Of a DNA stretch of 64,000 nucleotides, positions 36,013 through 44,455 are shown piece by piece; the stretch's first letter is position 1, and each line of letters opens with the position of its first letter. Source of the stretch: Haloterrigena gelatinilytica (lineage in GTDB: Archaea > Halobacteriota > Halobacteria > Halobacteriales > Natrialbaceae); NCBI RefSeq assembly GCF_013342145.1, contig NZ_JABUQZ010000001.1:682001-746000 (forward strand), given 5' to 3'. Under the pieces are notes generated by a model that made no database searches, was not told where the DNA came from, and was given only the letters and a program-made list of their open reading frames with translations. Both the position numbers and the translations under genes were made by a program.

Positions 36013-36065
36013 TGTCTTTTCGCCGACCGAAGCGTCACTGTCTTTTTCGCCGACCGAAGCGTCAG
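36013..36065. repeat. 26/27-bp tandem direct repeat
   Basis: TGTCTTTTCGCCGACCGAAG followed by CGTCAC (36013-36038), then again with one extra T (36039-36065). It lies in the gap between trxB and tatA. It may be a slippage product or a regulator site; nothing further is visible in this gap. Confidence 0.6.
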
Positions 36066-36238
36066 TATCCGGTCGCGCTCGAGCGCGCTCCCGGGGAACG
36101 AACTGGTGAGCGAGCCGGATTCGGCGGATAACGTGCCGAAAGCACCCGTGACGACGGACGAGCGGACCGAGCGGTCGCGGAACGGAACCGATCCGTTGAG
36201 AGGAAAAGACTACATGCACACCGATAGGCAGTGAAGAC

Positions 36239-36487
36239 GTGACATCGATCGCACCGCTGTTCGTCCCGACGCCCGGGGCCCCGGAACTGCTGATCATCGT
36301 CGGGGTCGCGATCCTGCTGTTCGGCGCACAGAAGATCCCGAAACTCGCGCGGTCCATCGGCGAATCGACCGGCGAGTTCAAGAAAGGTCAGGCGAAAGTC
36401 GAGCAGGAACTCGAGGAGTACCGAAACGACGCCGCTACCGCCGCCCCCGACGTCGAGACGGAGACGGCGACCGAGACGCAGTCGTAA
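36239..36487 (+). CDS. tatA: Twin-arginine translocase TatA
   Basis: Forms the pore part of the Tat system. 82 residues from GTG 36239: a short membrane helix (APELLIIVGVAILLFGAQKI) with the TatA/E FG hinge, then an amphipathic helix PKLARSIGESTGEFKKGQAK and an acidic tail. Haloarchaea export most secreted proteins by Tat, matching the Tat lipoproteins in this window. Confidence 0.93.
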   Translation: MTSIAPLFVPTPGAPELLIIVGVAILLFGAQKIPKLARSIGESTGEFKKGQAKVEQELEEYRNDAATAAPDVETETATETQS

Positions 36488-36548
36488 TCTCGCGCTCGAG
36501 AAGGGCCGTCGATCGGCGATCCCGTATCCTCGCGCCCAATGTCGTTTC

Positions 36549-36570
36549 CACCCTCGCGTTTGCGAGGGTG
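36549..36570. terminator. Hairpin between tatA and the convergent small gene
   Basis: CACCCTCGC (36549-36557) pairs perfectly with GCGAGGGTG (36562-36570) around a four-base loop, followed on the plus strand by TTCTCC. It lies between convergent genes and may terminate both. Confidence 0.5.
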
Positions 36571-36697
36571 TTCTCCATCGAACGCAGCCTCCGCACTCGC
36601 CGGCGCGCTCGAGCGGTAGCCTGTTCCGACAACGCGAGAGCGAACGGTAACGACTCGAGGGCGAGGGCGCCGCCGCGAAAAAACGGGTCGCAGTCGC

Positions 36698-36874
36698 TCA
36701 GACGTGGAGTTCGCCGACCTCGCGTTCCGTCTCGGTTTCGCGAACCGCGCCGTCGCCGCCGGAGAGTTCGCGGTACGTCGAACAGTTCGGACAGCCGTGG
36801 ACCTCGTCGTTCACGCCGAACACCCGAACGAAGTCGCTCGTCACGTACGCGTCGCAGTTGCCACACCTTGGCAT
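36698..36874 (-). CDS. Small zinc-ribbon protein, DUF7563-like (58 aa)
   Basis: MPRCGNCDAYVTSDFVRVFG has CxxC, and EVHGCPNCSTYRELSGG has CxxC, giving a zinc ribbon. This pattern (MPxCxNCxxxVTxDFxRVFG...CxxCxxYREL) is typical of a conserved haloarchaeal micro-protein family. It ends near TatA and starts next to the origin region. It is too short to appear as an obvious long frame, but composition and Cys pattern are clear. Confidence 0.82.
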   Translation of the reverse strand: MPRCGNCDAYVTSDFVRVFGVNDEVHGCPNCSTYRELSGGDGAVRETETEREVGELHV

Positions 36875-37161
36875 GAGTTACGTCACGCATTCGAGCAAAC
36901 GCCGATAAACATATCGGTGGTTTTCATAAGTTGTTGATGGGAGTAGCCGGAAGTCGGTGGCTGTCTGTTCGAGTGTACTCGAACGCGGCGATACGCGGAG
37001 TCCGTGCTGCTGTTGGGAGGGACGCGTCGACGTCAGGACTTTGTGGGCGACCTGAGACGCACCGCTCTTGCTACTCGCGTACAGCGATTCCGGCGGAGAC
37101 CCCGGTGTAACACCAGTCGTCGATTCGACTCGAGCGACCGGGACGGAGAACGACGACGGGC

Positions 37162-37182
37162 ACACCCCTCGTTTTCAGTGAA
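37162..37182 (-). other. Origin recognition box (ORB) 1
   Basis: Reverse complement of TTCACTGAAAACGAGGGGTG plus T. Inverted relative to the box at 37380, with the AT-rich stretch between them. Confidence 0.85.
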
Positions 37183-37277
37183 AGCGAAAACCCGTGGGTG
37201 CGAAGATCGAGCAGTAGTATAAAGAAAACGCTGAGCGAAAGTGGCGCGTCCTAAAGACCGTTTTCAGGATCTGTTGG

Positions 37278-37327
37278 CTTACTACTACACTACTACTTTA
37301 CCGATACAATAAATAATATAATAACGC
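37278..37327. other. AT-rich duplex-unwinding element
   Basis: A run of about 50 bases with very low GC (for example ACAATAAATAATATAATAAC) in an otherwise GC-rich genome, placed between inverted ORBs. Confidence 0.7.
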
Positions 37328-37379
37328 GATCAAGGGACTCGAGCTGAGAGCGGATCACGGATCCCCACTTACGCGGCCG

Positions 37380-37400
37380 TTCACTGAAAACGAGGGGTGT
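37380..37400 (+). other. Origin recognition box (ORB) 2
   Basis: TTCACTGAAAACGAGGGGTG plus T, facing away from the AT-rich element. The inner GAAAACGAGGGG core and the G-string are shared by all full copies. Confidence 0.85.
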
Positions 37401-37463
37401 GTGTGCCGTCGCCGTCCGCGACCCGATCAGTGAGTCACTCACTCTCGTGGCCCGTCTCGAGTC

Positions 37464-37475
37464 TTTCACTGAAAA
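37464..37475 (+). promoter_or_regulatory. Degenerate ORB half next to the orc1 promoter
   Basis: TTTCACTGAAAA matches the left half of the ORB and ends 13 bases before the TATA-like GTTTATC (37489-37495), which is 26-32 bases before the orc1 ATG. The placement would let Orc1 repress its own gene. Confidence 0.5.
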
Positions 37476-37520
37476 TCCGGTTCGGTGCGTTTATCACTCG
37501 CGTCGGGAAAGTCTTCGCTA

Positions 37521-38804
37521 ATGGGAACTGATCCGATCCCGACGCCCTCGATCGAGGAACTCCAGGACGATCCGATGGCGGACGGAACGACGTCTATCTT
37601 CCGTCGTCGGGAACTCCTCCGGCCCCAGCACGTGCCCCAGAAGGACCGCATCGTCGGCCGCGACCGCGAGATCGAGACCGTCGAGGCGCTACTCAAACCG
37701 GCGGCTTTCGGCGATCCGCCCGAGAGCGGCTTCCTCTTCGGGAAGACGGGGACCGGCAAGTCGCTCGTCGCCAAACACGTCACCGGCCGCGCACGCGGCA
37801 TCGCCCAGATGCAGGAGACCGATCTCACCGCCGCGTACGTCGACTGCGATCAGTACAACACGGAGACGCGAGCCGCCCGCAAGATGGCCTTCGAGGTCCG
37901 GGACGCGATCGATCCCGACCGCTACATCCCCAAGGACGGCGTCGGCGCGAGTCGCTACTACGACGCGCTCTGGGACGGCGACGGCCTCCTCCACGACTCG
38001 GACTCGCTGATCGTGATCTTAGACGAGATCGACAAACTCGGTGACGATACCGCCGAAATTCTCTCGAAGCTCTCTCGCTCCGAAGAGGCCGGCAAGACGG
38101 GCTGTTACATCGCGGTCGTCGCGATCAGCAACAAGACCGACTACACCGACGCGCCCGACGAGCGCGTCGCCTCGAGTTTCCAGGACGATCCGATCATCTT
38201 CCCGCCGTACGACGCGACCCAACTGCAGGCGATCCTCGAGCGCCGCAAGGACGCGTTCAAGGACGGCGTCCTCGGACCGGGCGTGATCGAACTGGCCTCG
38301 GCGCTCGCCGCCCGCGACCACGGCGACGCCCGCCGAGCGCTGGACATCCTCCGCTCGGCCGGCAAACTCGCGGAGAAGGACGGCAGCGATCGAGTGACCG
38401 AAGACCACGTGCGCAAGGCCGACGAGTACAGCGATCTCAACCGCTCTATTCAGGTCATCAAGAACGGGACACCTCACTCTCGCTACGCCCTCTACGCGCT
38501 GGCGTACCTGACGAAGTCCAAACTCTCGGATTCCTTCTCGACGGGCGAAGTCTACGACACCTACTGCGTCGTCGCTGACGTGGTCGCCGGCGAATCGCTG
38601 ACCCACCAGCGGGTCCTCGATCTGATGAAGAAGTGGACGCTGCCGGAGATCACCGAGAGCCGACACACCGGCGGCGGCAAGGGACAGGGCAGCTACCGGA
38701 CCCACCGCCTGCTGCACGATCCCGACGTCGTGATGAGCGCCTGCCTCGAGTCTACGAGCGACCAGCGCAACGTTCTCGACGCGCTCTCCGAATCCTCGAT
38801 ATAA
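37521..38804 (+). CDS. orc1: Orc1/Cdc6 replication initiator
   Basis: 427 residues, an AAA+ ATPase that binds origin repeats and loads MCM. Walker A FGKTGTGKS (residues 73-81), Walker B SLIVILDEIDKLGDD (163-175), sensor 1 YIAVVAISNKTDY, sensor 2/arginine-finger region DHGDARRALDILRSAG and a winged-helix C-terminus (YLTKSKLSDSFSTGEVYDTY). Surrounding ORB repeats on both sides confirm its site. Haloarchaea have many orc genes; whether this is the main chromosomal origin cannot be told. The ATG at 37521 is chosen because of the TATA spacing and the N-terminal DPIPTPSIEELQDDPMADG. Confidence 0.95.
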   Translation: MGTDPIPTPSIEELQDDPMADGTTSIFRRRELLRPQHVPQKDRIVGRDREIETVEALLKPAAFGDPPESGFLFGKTGTGKSLVAKHVTGRARGIAQMQETDLTAAYVDCDQYNTETRAARKMAFEVRDAIDPDRYIPKDGVGASRYYDALWDGDGLLHDSDSLIVILDEIDKLGDDTAEILSKLSRSEEAGKTGCYIAVVAISNKTDYTDAPDERVASSFQDDPIIFPPYDATQLQAILERRKDAFKDGVLGPGVIELASALAARDHGDARRALDILRSAGKLAEKDGSDRVTEDHVRKADEYSDLNRSIQVIKNGTPHSRYALYALAYLTKSKLSDSFSTGEVYDTYCVVADVVAGESLTHQRVLDLMKKWTLPEITESRHTGGGKGQGSYRTHRLLHDPDVVMSACLESTSDQRNVLDALSESSI

Positions 38805-38832
38805 CGCATCTCGCTGCTGTTTGCCGGCGGCT

Positions 38833-38961
38833 TTCACTGAAAACGAGGGGTGTCTACCCGCTCCGGATCGCTACGACAGCAACCGGTTCACTGAAAACGA
38901 GGGGTGTCTACCCGCTCCGGATCGCTACGACAGCAACCGGTTCACTGAAAACGAGGGGTGT
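38833..38961 (+). repeat. Three ORBs at an exact 54-bp period downstream of orc1
   Basis: Full ORB copies start at 38833, 38887 and 38941. The first two are followed by the same 33-base spacer (TCTACCCGCTCCGGATCGCT and on), so this is a tandem duplication of a 54-bp unit with an ORB at each start. All three point the same way. Confidence 0.85.
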
Positions 38962-39089
38962 CCTACCAGGCCGTCGTCTCGAGGGTCACCGTCCTCGCCC
39001 GCCAAATTCGACAACTCGAAACGACGGCATATATAAGATGTCCAGTAATTCAGCCGACCGTCTTAGTCGGTTGACTGTCCAGTCACCGT

Positions 39090-39293
39090 ATGGAACACCG
39101 CTACGACGGACCCGAACTACCCTCGAGTCACGACCGACTCCGCGAGACGACGGCGTGTCGCACCTGTGAATGCGAAATCGGGCCCCGTGACCGGCGACTG
39201 ACGTGGCGCGTCCGCGACGGGGCGGACGTGTTCCAGTACCACTACTGCAGCGACGAGTGTCTGCAGGCGGCCCGCGAGAGACACCATCAGTAG
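39090..39293 (+). CDS. Small zinc-binding protein, DUF7576-like (67 aa)
   Basis: CRTCECEIGPRDRRLTWRVR and FQYHYCSDECLQAARERHHQ carry CxxC and CxxxC-type pairs, a zinc-binding treble-clef-like micro-protein common in haloarchaea. It is located just after the origin repeats. Function is unknown. Confidence 0.8.
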   Translation: MEHRYDGPELPSSHDRLRETTACRTCECEIGPRDRRLTWRVRDGADVFQYHYCSDECLQAARERHHQ

Positions 39294-39425
39294 CCGAACT
39301 GCAGATCACCTCGGTAGATCGAATCCTCATGTGAGTCTTCGCCGGCCTTCTACTCTCGATCGGCTGGAGTTGGCGCGATCGAGATGTTTTTGTCAACAGC
39401 AGTTCTTGACAGCAACAGATTATTA

Positions 39426-40847
39426 ATGGATTCGACGAAACGATCTGCGGATCACGGGCGGGCGCGAACACACGTCCCGTCCCGACGACAATTACTTCGT
39501 CTCGGTAGCGCGGCCGCGGTCACCGGGCTGGCCGGCTGTTCCGAGACAGTGGACACTCTCGGTACGATCGTCGACCCGAGCGACGACGACTCCGGTTGCG
39601 GGACCGCTAAACCCGCGGCTTCCGTTTCCGAGTACGCGACGCATCCGGAGACGGACGTCTCGCTGTTCCGTCGCGGACTGCGTCGACTCGGCTACTTCCC
39701 CGACGAAGTCGTCCCGAGTTCGGTGAGCGTCAACTGGACGTTCCCGCTCAACTACGTCGGCCACACGGCCGCCAAGTCGAGCCCCGTCCCGACGCCCGAC
39801 GCTGAGACGATAATCTTCGCTGGCGACACCGGTTGGGTATACGCCTACGCACCGACGGGGGAACTGCAGTGGTCGACCCGGACCGGCGCGACGGAGAAAG
39901 GGTTCCACGGCTCGGCGGCAGTGATCGACGACACCGCCTACATCGGCGGCTACGACGGTGACCTCTACGCGCTGGACGTCAAAACCGGCGACCTCGTCTG
40001 GCGGACTCGTTCCCGGGACCTCGAGGGAACGCTCGCGATCGGCTCGAGTCCCGCCTACTACGACGGGCGGCTCTACATCATCGCCGAATACGGCGCACCA
40101 TCTTCCGGCGCACTCTGGGAAATCGATCCGGAGACGGGGGAGCCGACCTGGAGCGACGACCGCATCTGGGGCCAGCCCCACCCTTCACCGACGATCGATC
40201 TCGAGACGGGACGGATCCTCGCGGGGTCGAACGACGGCGTCGTCTACTGTTGGGAATTTCCCTCTCTCGAGTTCGCGTGGTCGTTCCAGACCGACGCCGA
40301 CGGCGAGGAACAAGCGGGCGGCGCCTTTCGCAAGGGCGCCCAGATCAAGGGCACCGTCGCGGCACACGACGGCTACGGCTACGTCGGCAGCTGGGACGAG
40401 ACCTTCTACTGTCTCGATCTCGAGGACGGCTCGGAAGTGTGGTCGTTCGACACGGATCGCTCTATCATGTCGAACCCCGCAGTCGACATCGAGGAAGATG
40501 TCGTCTACATGGGCAATGACGACGGCTACGTCTACGCGATCGACGCTAAATCGGGGGAAGAGCTGTGGTCGGCGGACGTCGGCGGCCGCGTTATCGGCGC
40601 GCTGACGGTCACTGCCGGAACGGTGCTGGCCGGCTCCTACGATTCGCACCTGTACGCCCTCGACAAGGAGACCGGCAATCGATGTTGGCGGGTTGCGAAC
40701 CGCGGTCGAGTTACCAGTGCGCCGGTCCCCGTCGACGGGCGAATCTACTACGCGGAACGGGCCGTCTTCTCGAACTACTACGACGACGAGAGGGAGACGA
40801 TCCTCGAGGAACCGGGACACGGGTACTGTCTGGTCGGCGACGAGTGA
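39426..40847 (+). CDS. Tat-exported lipoprotein with PQQ-type beta-propeller (copy 2)
   Basis: 473 residues from ATG 39426. The Tat signal SRRQLLRLGSAAAVTG ends in a lipobox LAGC. The propeller blades (YALDVKTGDLVWRT, WEIDPETGEPTWSD, YCLDLEDGSEVWSFD, YAIDAKSGEELWSADVGG, YALDKETGNRCWRV) match copy 1 residue for residue over long stretches, ending identically at ILEEPGHGYCLVGDE. It differs in the first 90 residues and has a slightly lower GC third position. The copies face opposite ways 34 kb apart with an origin close to copy 2. Confidence 0.85.
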   Translation: MDSTKRSADHGRARTHVPSRRQLLRLGSAAAVTGLAGCSETVDTLGTIVDPSDDDSGCGTAKPAASVSEYATHPETDVSLFRRGLRRLGYFPDEVVPSSVSVNWTFPLNYVGHTAAKSSPVPTPDAETIIFAGDTGWVYAYAPTGELQWSTRTGATEKGFHGSAAVIDDTAYIGGYDGDLYALDVKTGDLVWRTRSRDLEGTLAIGSSPAYYDGRLYIIAEYGAPSSGALWEIDPETGEPTWSDDRIWGQPHPSPTIDLETGRILAGSNDGVVYCWEFPSLEFAWSFQTDADGEEQAGGAFRKGAQIKGTVAAHDGYGYVGSWDETFYCLDLEDGSEVWSFDTDRSIMSNPAVDIEEDVVYMGNDDGYVYAIDAKSGEELWSADVGGRVIGALTVTAGTVLAGSYDSHLYALDKETGNRCWRVANRGRVTSAPVPVDGRIYYAERAVFSNYYDDERETILEEPGHGYCLVGDE

Positions 40848-41303
40848 CGGCTGCTGGAGTTACGCGTCTCAATCGTCTCTAGTTCCTTCACGCTTCGAGC
40901 AACGAAAGTTCTCTGAACCGGTTCTCCTCACAGAGAGCTCTGGTAGCACGATATCGGCGTTCAAGAATTCTTGTCTCGGTTTCCAGCAAGTAGCCGACGG
41001 TGGTCGCTGTTCGGTCAGTCTCTGCTGGTGCTCGGTTCGATAATGAGCCACTCGAGTTCGATCTCAGTGGCGACCGTCGCAGCGTGTGTAGAATTCAGCT
41101 AATTCCCCTCGAGATACGTATAGCAGCGCTATATCGTGTAGCGCGTCGTCAGTTCGGCGAATTCTCGATAGCGTCACTCGGACCTTCGGTTACACATCTC
41201 GGATGAGCGCTCGTCTAACAGTGAGACAAAACGGGCCGTTGATTCGGCGACTGCCGTCGCTATCGGATGTAGCGCGCGAAAGAAAATGGAATGTGCGTCA
41301 AGG
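40848..41303. other. Intergenic region before the S-layer gene terminator, no gene seen
   Basis: About 455 bp of lower GC. Open frames here are short with atypical composition. A short inverted repeat TATAGC/GCTATA surrounds 41119-41134. Otherwise nothing is recognised. Confidence 0.45.
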
Positions 41304-41320
41304 ACCGGACGAAGTCCGGT
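41304..41320 (-). terminator. Hairpin terminator of the S-layer gene
   Basis: On the minus strand ACCGGAC TTC GTCCGGT, a perfect seven-bp stem with a three-base loop, is 17 bases after the stop of the surface glycoprotein gene and is followed by a T-containing stretch (CATTCCATTTTCTTT). Confidence 0.6.
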
Positions 41321-41336
41321 AGTTAGTTAGCGGTGA

Positions 41337-43862
41337 TTAGTTCTGGCGGCGGAGCGCGAGCATGGCGGCAGCGAGCATCGCGACGAGGGCGACAGCGATG
41401 CCGAAGCCGGGCGTACCGTCGTCTTCGCCATCGTCTTCGCCACCGTTCTCGTTGCCGTTCTCGTTGCCGTTCTCGTCGCCGTTCTCGTTGCCGTTCTCGG
41501 CACCGTTCTCGTTGCCGTTCTCGGTACCGTTCTCGTCGCCGTTCTCGGCACCGTTCTCGTCGCCGTTCTCGGCACCGTTCTCGGCACCGTTCTCGGATGC
41601 GTCCTCGACGGTCAGCGTACCGTCGGCGGATGCGTCAACGTTCTCGTTGGAGACGGAGATCGTGAGATCGTAGTCACTGGCGTCGAGGTCCTCACCGTTG
41701 ACGGTGGTGAGGGTGACGGTCTCGCTCGAGTTAGCGCCGACTTCGACGCCTTCCTCGGTGTAGGTCTCACCGTTGAAGGTGAGCTCAACGTCGACGGTCT
41801 GCGCGGTGTCACCGTTGTTGGTAACGACCGCGCTGATGTCGGTGGACTCCTCGGTCGTGATCGGGGAGTCGTACTCAGCGGAGACGTCGACGTCCGTTTC
41901 GGGTTCAGGCTCGTCGGCAGCGGTCAGCTGGACGTCCTCGAGGACAGCGGCGTCAGCCGGGGAGGCGACCGAGGTGTCCTCGTTGGCGGTCAGGTCGAAG
42001 TGAACGCCAGGGGTTTCGCCTGCGAGGTCGAATTCAGCGTCGAACGTGTAGTCGTCGTTGACGACAGCACTCGTGTAGTCGACGAAGCCGCCTTCGTCGC
42101 TCGGCGAGTCAGCGTTTGCGCTGAGGTCCGTACCGGGGGCGACCGTCGTCGTACCGGACGCGGTTGCGCCGTCTTCAGCCGGGAGCGAGTCGATCTCGTC
42201 CCAGGAGAGTTCACGGTCCTCGAAGGAGATTTCGAACTCCTGCTCGTAGTCGTCATCCTCGTCGGCGTCCATGAAGGAACTGGTCTCAGCGTCGATGGTC
42301 ACCGTCACGTCGTAGCTCTGGTCAGCTGCGAAGCTGGCGTTGCCAGCAGGGTCGAGCGTGACCAGCAGGTCACCATCGTAGCTGTCCAGATCAGTCGTGA
42401 TCAGTTCAGCGTCGAGGTCGCCTGCGTTCGTACTCCAGTTCTCTGCGTTGTTGATCGGACCGGAAGTCTGCTCAGCAACGTCGATGTTGACGCCTTCCTT
42501 GTCGAGGAGGTCCGAGCCGTTGGCCGCGACGGCCCCGTCAGCGCCGAAGTCTTCGAGGGCAACGACGATACCATCTTCGACGGCGAAGGTGTCCGTCTCA
42601 GTGACGGTTGCCTCGTCGTAGGCCTCGTAGTCGCCGTGGATACCGGCATCAGCCGGTGCAGTGTAGCTCGTCGTGTCACCGACACCCGCGTAATCGCTCA
42701 CGGTGAGGACGTCACGGTCGTGTTCCTCGTTGAGCGTGAAGTTCTGGGTATCAAGGCCCTGACCGAGAGTCAGATCCCAGTTCCATGCGGGCAGGGAGTC
42801 GTTACCATTGTCGAGCGCGTCGTTGGTTTTCTCGTTAGTGAGGTATGCGTCAGAGTCGTCGTCGGCGATGTCCCACTCGTTATTGTACGTGTTGTACTCA
42901 AGGGTGATCTCGTCGCCGGAGACGTCGTTCACTGTGACTGCTGCAGCGAAGGTGTCGTCCTCACCGAGGACAACGGATGCAGTGTCGGCGCCCTCGAGAC
43001 CGAGGGTAATCTCTGCAATTTCGCCTTCGGAGACGGATTCGACGTTACTGAAGTAGTAGTCTTCGTCGATCTCGGACACTTGGATCGTCGCCGTGTCCTC
43101 GGCCGTCGTGTCAGTCACCGATGCGGTGAACTCGTATTCACCAGCCTCGATGCCGTCGAAGTCAGCGTTGAAGTCTTCGCGACCCTCAAGAACGATCGAA
43201 TCTTCTTCGGCGTCAACGTAAGCAACACCCTCTGCAGCGGTAACGTTACCGTCGTCGAGCGTACTGCCGTCGCCGAAGATGCTCCAGAGGTCCTTGTGGT
43301 CGAGGCCCTCGGCACTCACTTCGGTCGTGATGCCCGAGCGCTCGGAGTCGATCGACAGCTCGGTGCTGGTACCGGAGTTAGCATTAGTGACGGAATCGTC
43401 AGTAAACTCCGAGGTCAGCGTGTGCGTGCTGACATCGAACTGGACGTTAACCTCGTCCTCGTCAGTCACATTGTACGAACTGCCATCAAGGATCTCAGTC
43501 GAGACCTCGATGTACAGTTCATCTTCCGCGACAAAGTCATGATCGGCACCGGCCTTTTTCACGTCGAGGTCACGGACCCAGTTGCCGTCCTCGTCGTGGA
43601 GTTCGACAGTGCTAGCGTTCGATAGATCAGTGCTAACACCAACGCTATCGTTGAGGACATAGCCGACCTGACCCTGGAAGAGTCGGTCACTGTTGTTTAA
43701 TTGTGTGTTACCATCGTTTACGTCACCATCGTCACCGTAGCTATCTTGTGCTGCTGCCGCGCCGCCTGCAAATGCAGCGGACATGGCAACAACGGAGAAC
43801 ACCATAAGCGCGGCCAGGACTACTGCGCGTCCCTTTTCGCGAATGGTTGCGTTGTCTGTCAT
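41337..43862 (-). CDS. csg: S-layer glycoprotein with PGF-CTERM anchor
   Basis: The main surface-array protein. 841 residues: N-terminal haloarchaeal surface signal (REKGRAVVLAALMVFSVVAM, ending SAAFAGGAAA), a run of acidic beta-rich domains with many N-x-S/T sequons, and near the end a tract of thirteen xENG tetrapeptides followed by the archaeosortase signal TPGFGIAVALVAMLAAAMLA. The usual S-layer linker before PGF-CTERM is Thr-rich; here it is Glu-Asn-Gly-rich with a single NGT sequon. No Shine-Dalgarno; a TATA box lies about 105 bases upstream, giving a long 5' leader like that known for csg in other haloarchaea. Confidence 0.92.
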   Translation of the reverse strand: MTDNATIREKGRAVVLAALMVFSVVAMSAAFAGGAAAAQDSYGDDGDVNDGNTQLNNSDRLFQGQVGYVLNDSVGVSTDLSNASTVELHDEDGNWVRDLDVKKAGADHDFVAEDELYIEVSTEILDGSSYNVTDEDEVNVQFDVSTHTLTSEFTDDSVTNANSGTSTELSIDSERSGITTEVSAEGLDHKDLWSIFGDGSTLDDGNVTAAEGVAYVDAEEDSIVLEGREDFNADFDGIEAGEYEFTASVTDTTAEDTATIQVSEIDEDYYFSNVESVSEGEIAEITLGLEGADTASVVLGEDDTFAAAVTVNDVSGDEITLEYNTYNNEWDIADDDSDAYLTNEKTNDALDNGNDSLPAWNWDLTLGQGLDTQNFTLNEEHDRDVLTVSDYAGVGDTTSYTAPADAGIHGDYEAYDEATVTETDTFAVEDGIVVALEDFGADGAVAANGSDLLDKEGVNIDVAEQTSGPINNAENWSTNAGDLDAELITTDLDSYDGDLLVTLDPAGNASFAADQSYDVTVTIDAETSSFMDADEDDDYEQEFEISFEDRELSWDEIDSLPAEDGATASGTTTVAPGTDLSANADSPSDEGGFVDYTSAVVNDDYTFDAEFDLAGETPGVHFDLTANEDTSVASPADAAVLEDVQLTAADEPEPETDVDVSAEYDSPITTEESTDISAVVTNNGDTAQTVDVELTFNGETYTEEGVEVGANSSETVTLTTVNGEDLDASDYDLTISVSNENVDASADGTLTVEDASENGAENGAENGDENGAENGDENGTENGNENGAENGNENGDENGNENGNENGGEDDGEDDGTPGFGIAVALVAMLAAAMLALRRQN
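41444..41597 (-). repeat. 12-bp tandem repeat coding (x)ENG in the S-layer gene
   Basis: Thirteen units of 12 bases (GTTCTCG[T/G]xx-type on the plus strand), coding xENG with x being S, A, D, T or N. The regular unit suggests slippage-prone length variation. Confidence 0.85.
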
Positions 43863-43965
43863 TTATGTTGTCTTGTTGTTTTGTCGGGTTGGTTAGCGTG
43901 CGATGCGGACGGATACGGACAGCACGATGCTCGTACTGTCCGCGCCGGGTAGGGGTATCTCCATC

Positions 43966-43972
43966 TATAAAG
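43966..43972 (-). promoter_or_regulatory. TATA box of the S-layer gene
   Basis: TTTATAG on the minus strand about 104 bases before the ATG, implying a leader of roughly 75-80 bases. The leader is A/C-rich (ACAAAACAACAAGACAACAT) and has no Shine-Dalgarno. Confidence 0.6.
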
Positions 43973-44455
43973 TACCCCGTAATAAGTTTTCTGTATGAGT
44001 CATTGGTCCATTATATTGAGTAATCCGAGATAAATCGCGGGACGGCGTCGACTTTCGACGATCGGCTCGCGATACCAATCGATCTCTGAATTACAGCTCT
44101 AACAGAATATTACTTATAAATGCCGTCCCGCAGCGTCCTGCTACCGGGGTGATTGCTACTCGCCCGCGGTGTCCTTGACGGAGAGAGCGAACGATACCCG
44201 GCACAGTTCAAATCAAATTCGGCGAACTTCTTCGTAAGGGATTATTACTCCCGTAGCAGCTGATTGCTGGCACAAGTTACCGTTCCATATTCCGGTTGCA
44301 CGCGTAGCGCGCGAATGATTTATCTGAAGAACGAAATTCAAGCGGACCAGAATAACGATCAGAAACCAGTCGGACCCAGCACCGAATAAAAAGCGAATCC
44401 GAACTCAACAGTCACTCGGCCAGCGGATGCGAGACCGTAGCGGACCGCGACGCCC
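43973..44455. other. AT-richer intergenic region upstream of the S-layer promoter
   Basis: About 480 bp of lower GC than the genome. No coding frame of haloarchaeal composition, tRNA or known RNA is recognised. It may hold regulatory sequence of the strong S-layer promoter. Confidence 0.45.

Larger units (their letters stand above)
36875..37520. other. Replication origin region upstream of orc1
   Basis: About 640 bp with no gene. It contains inverted origin-recognition-box-like repeats (37162-37182 minus, 37380-37400 plus), a degenerate half-copy at 37464-37475, and the AT-rich stretch 37278-37327 (CAATAAATAATATAATAACG) between the two full boxes, as expected for a duplex-unwinding element. 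The orc1 gene follows. Together these make a textbook haloarchaeal oriC. Confidence 0.88.

Noticed and set aside
38833-38961. Regular 54-bp repeats looked at first like a CRISPR array
   Set aside because: The spacers are identical, the repeats match the origin box near orc1, and there is no cas gene.
41000-41206. Possible small gene upstream of the S-layer terminator
   Set aside because: Composition is not acidic, no TATA box, and no family features.
41444-41597. Short regular repeats like a CRISPR or satellite
   Set aside because: They are in frame within the S-layer gene and encode xENG units.
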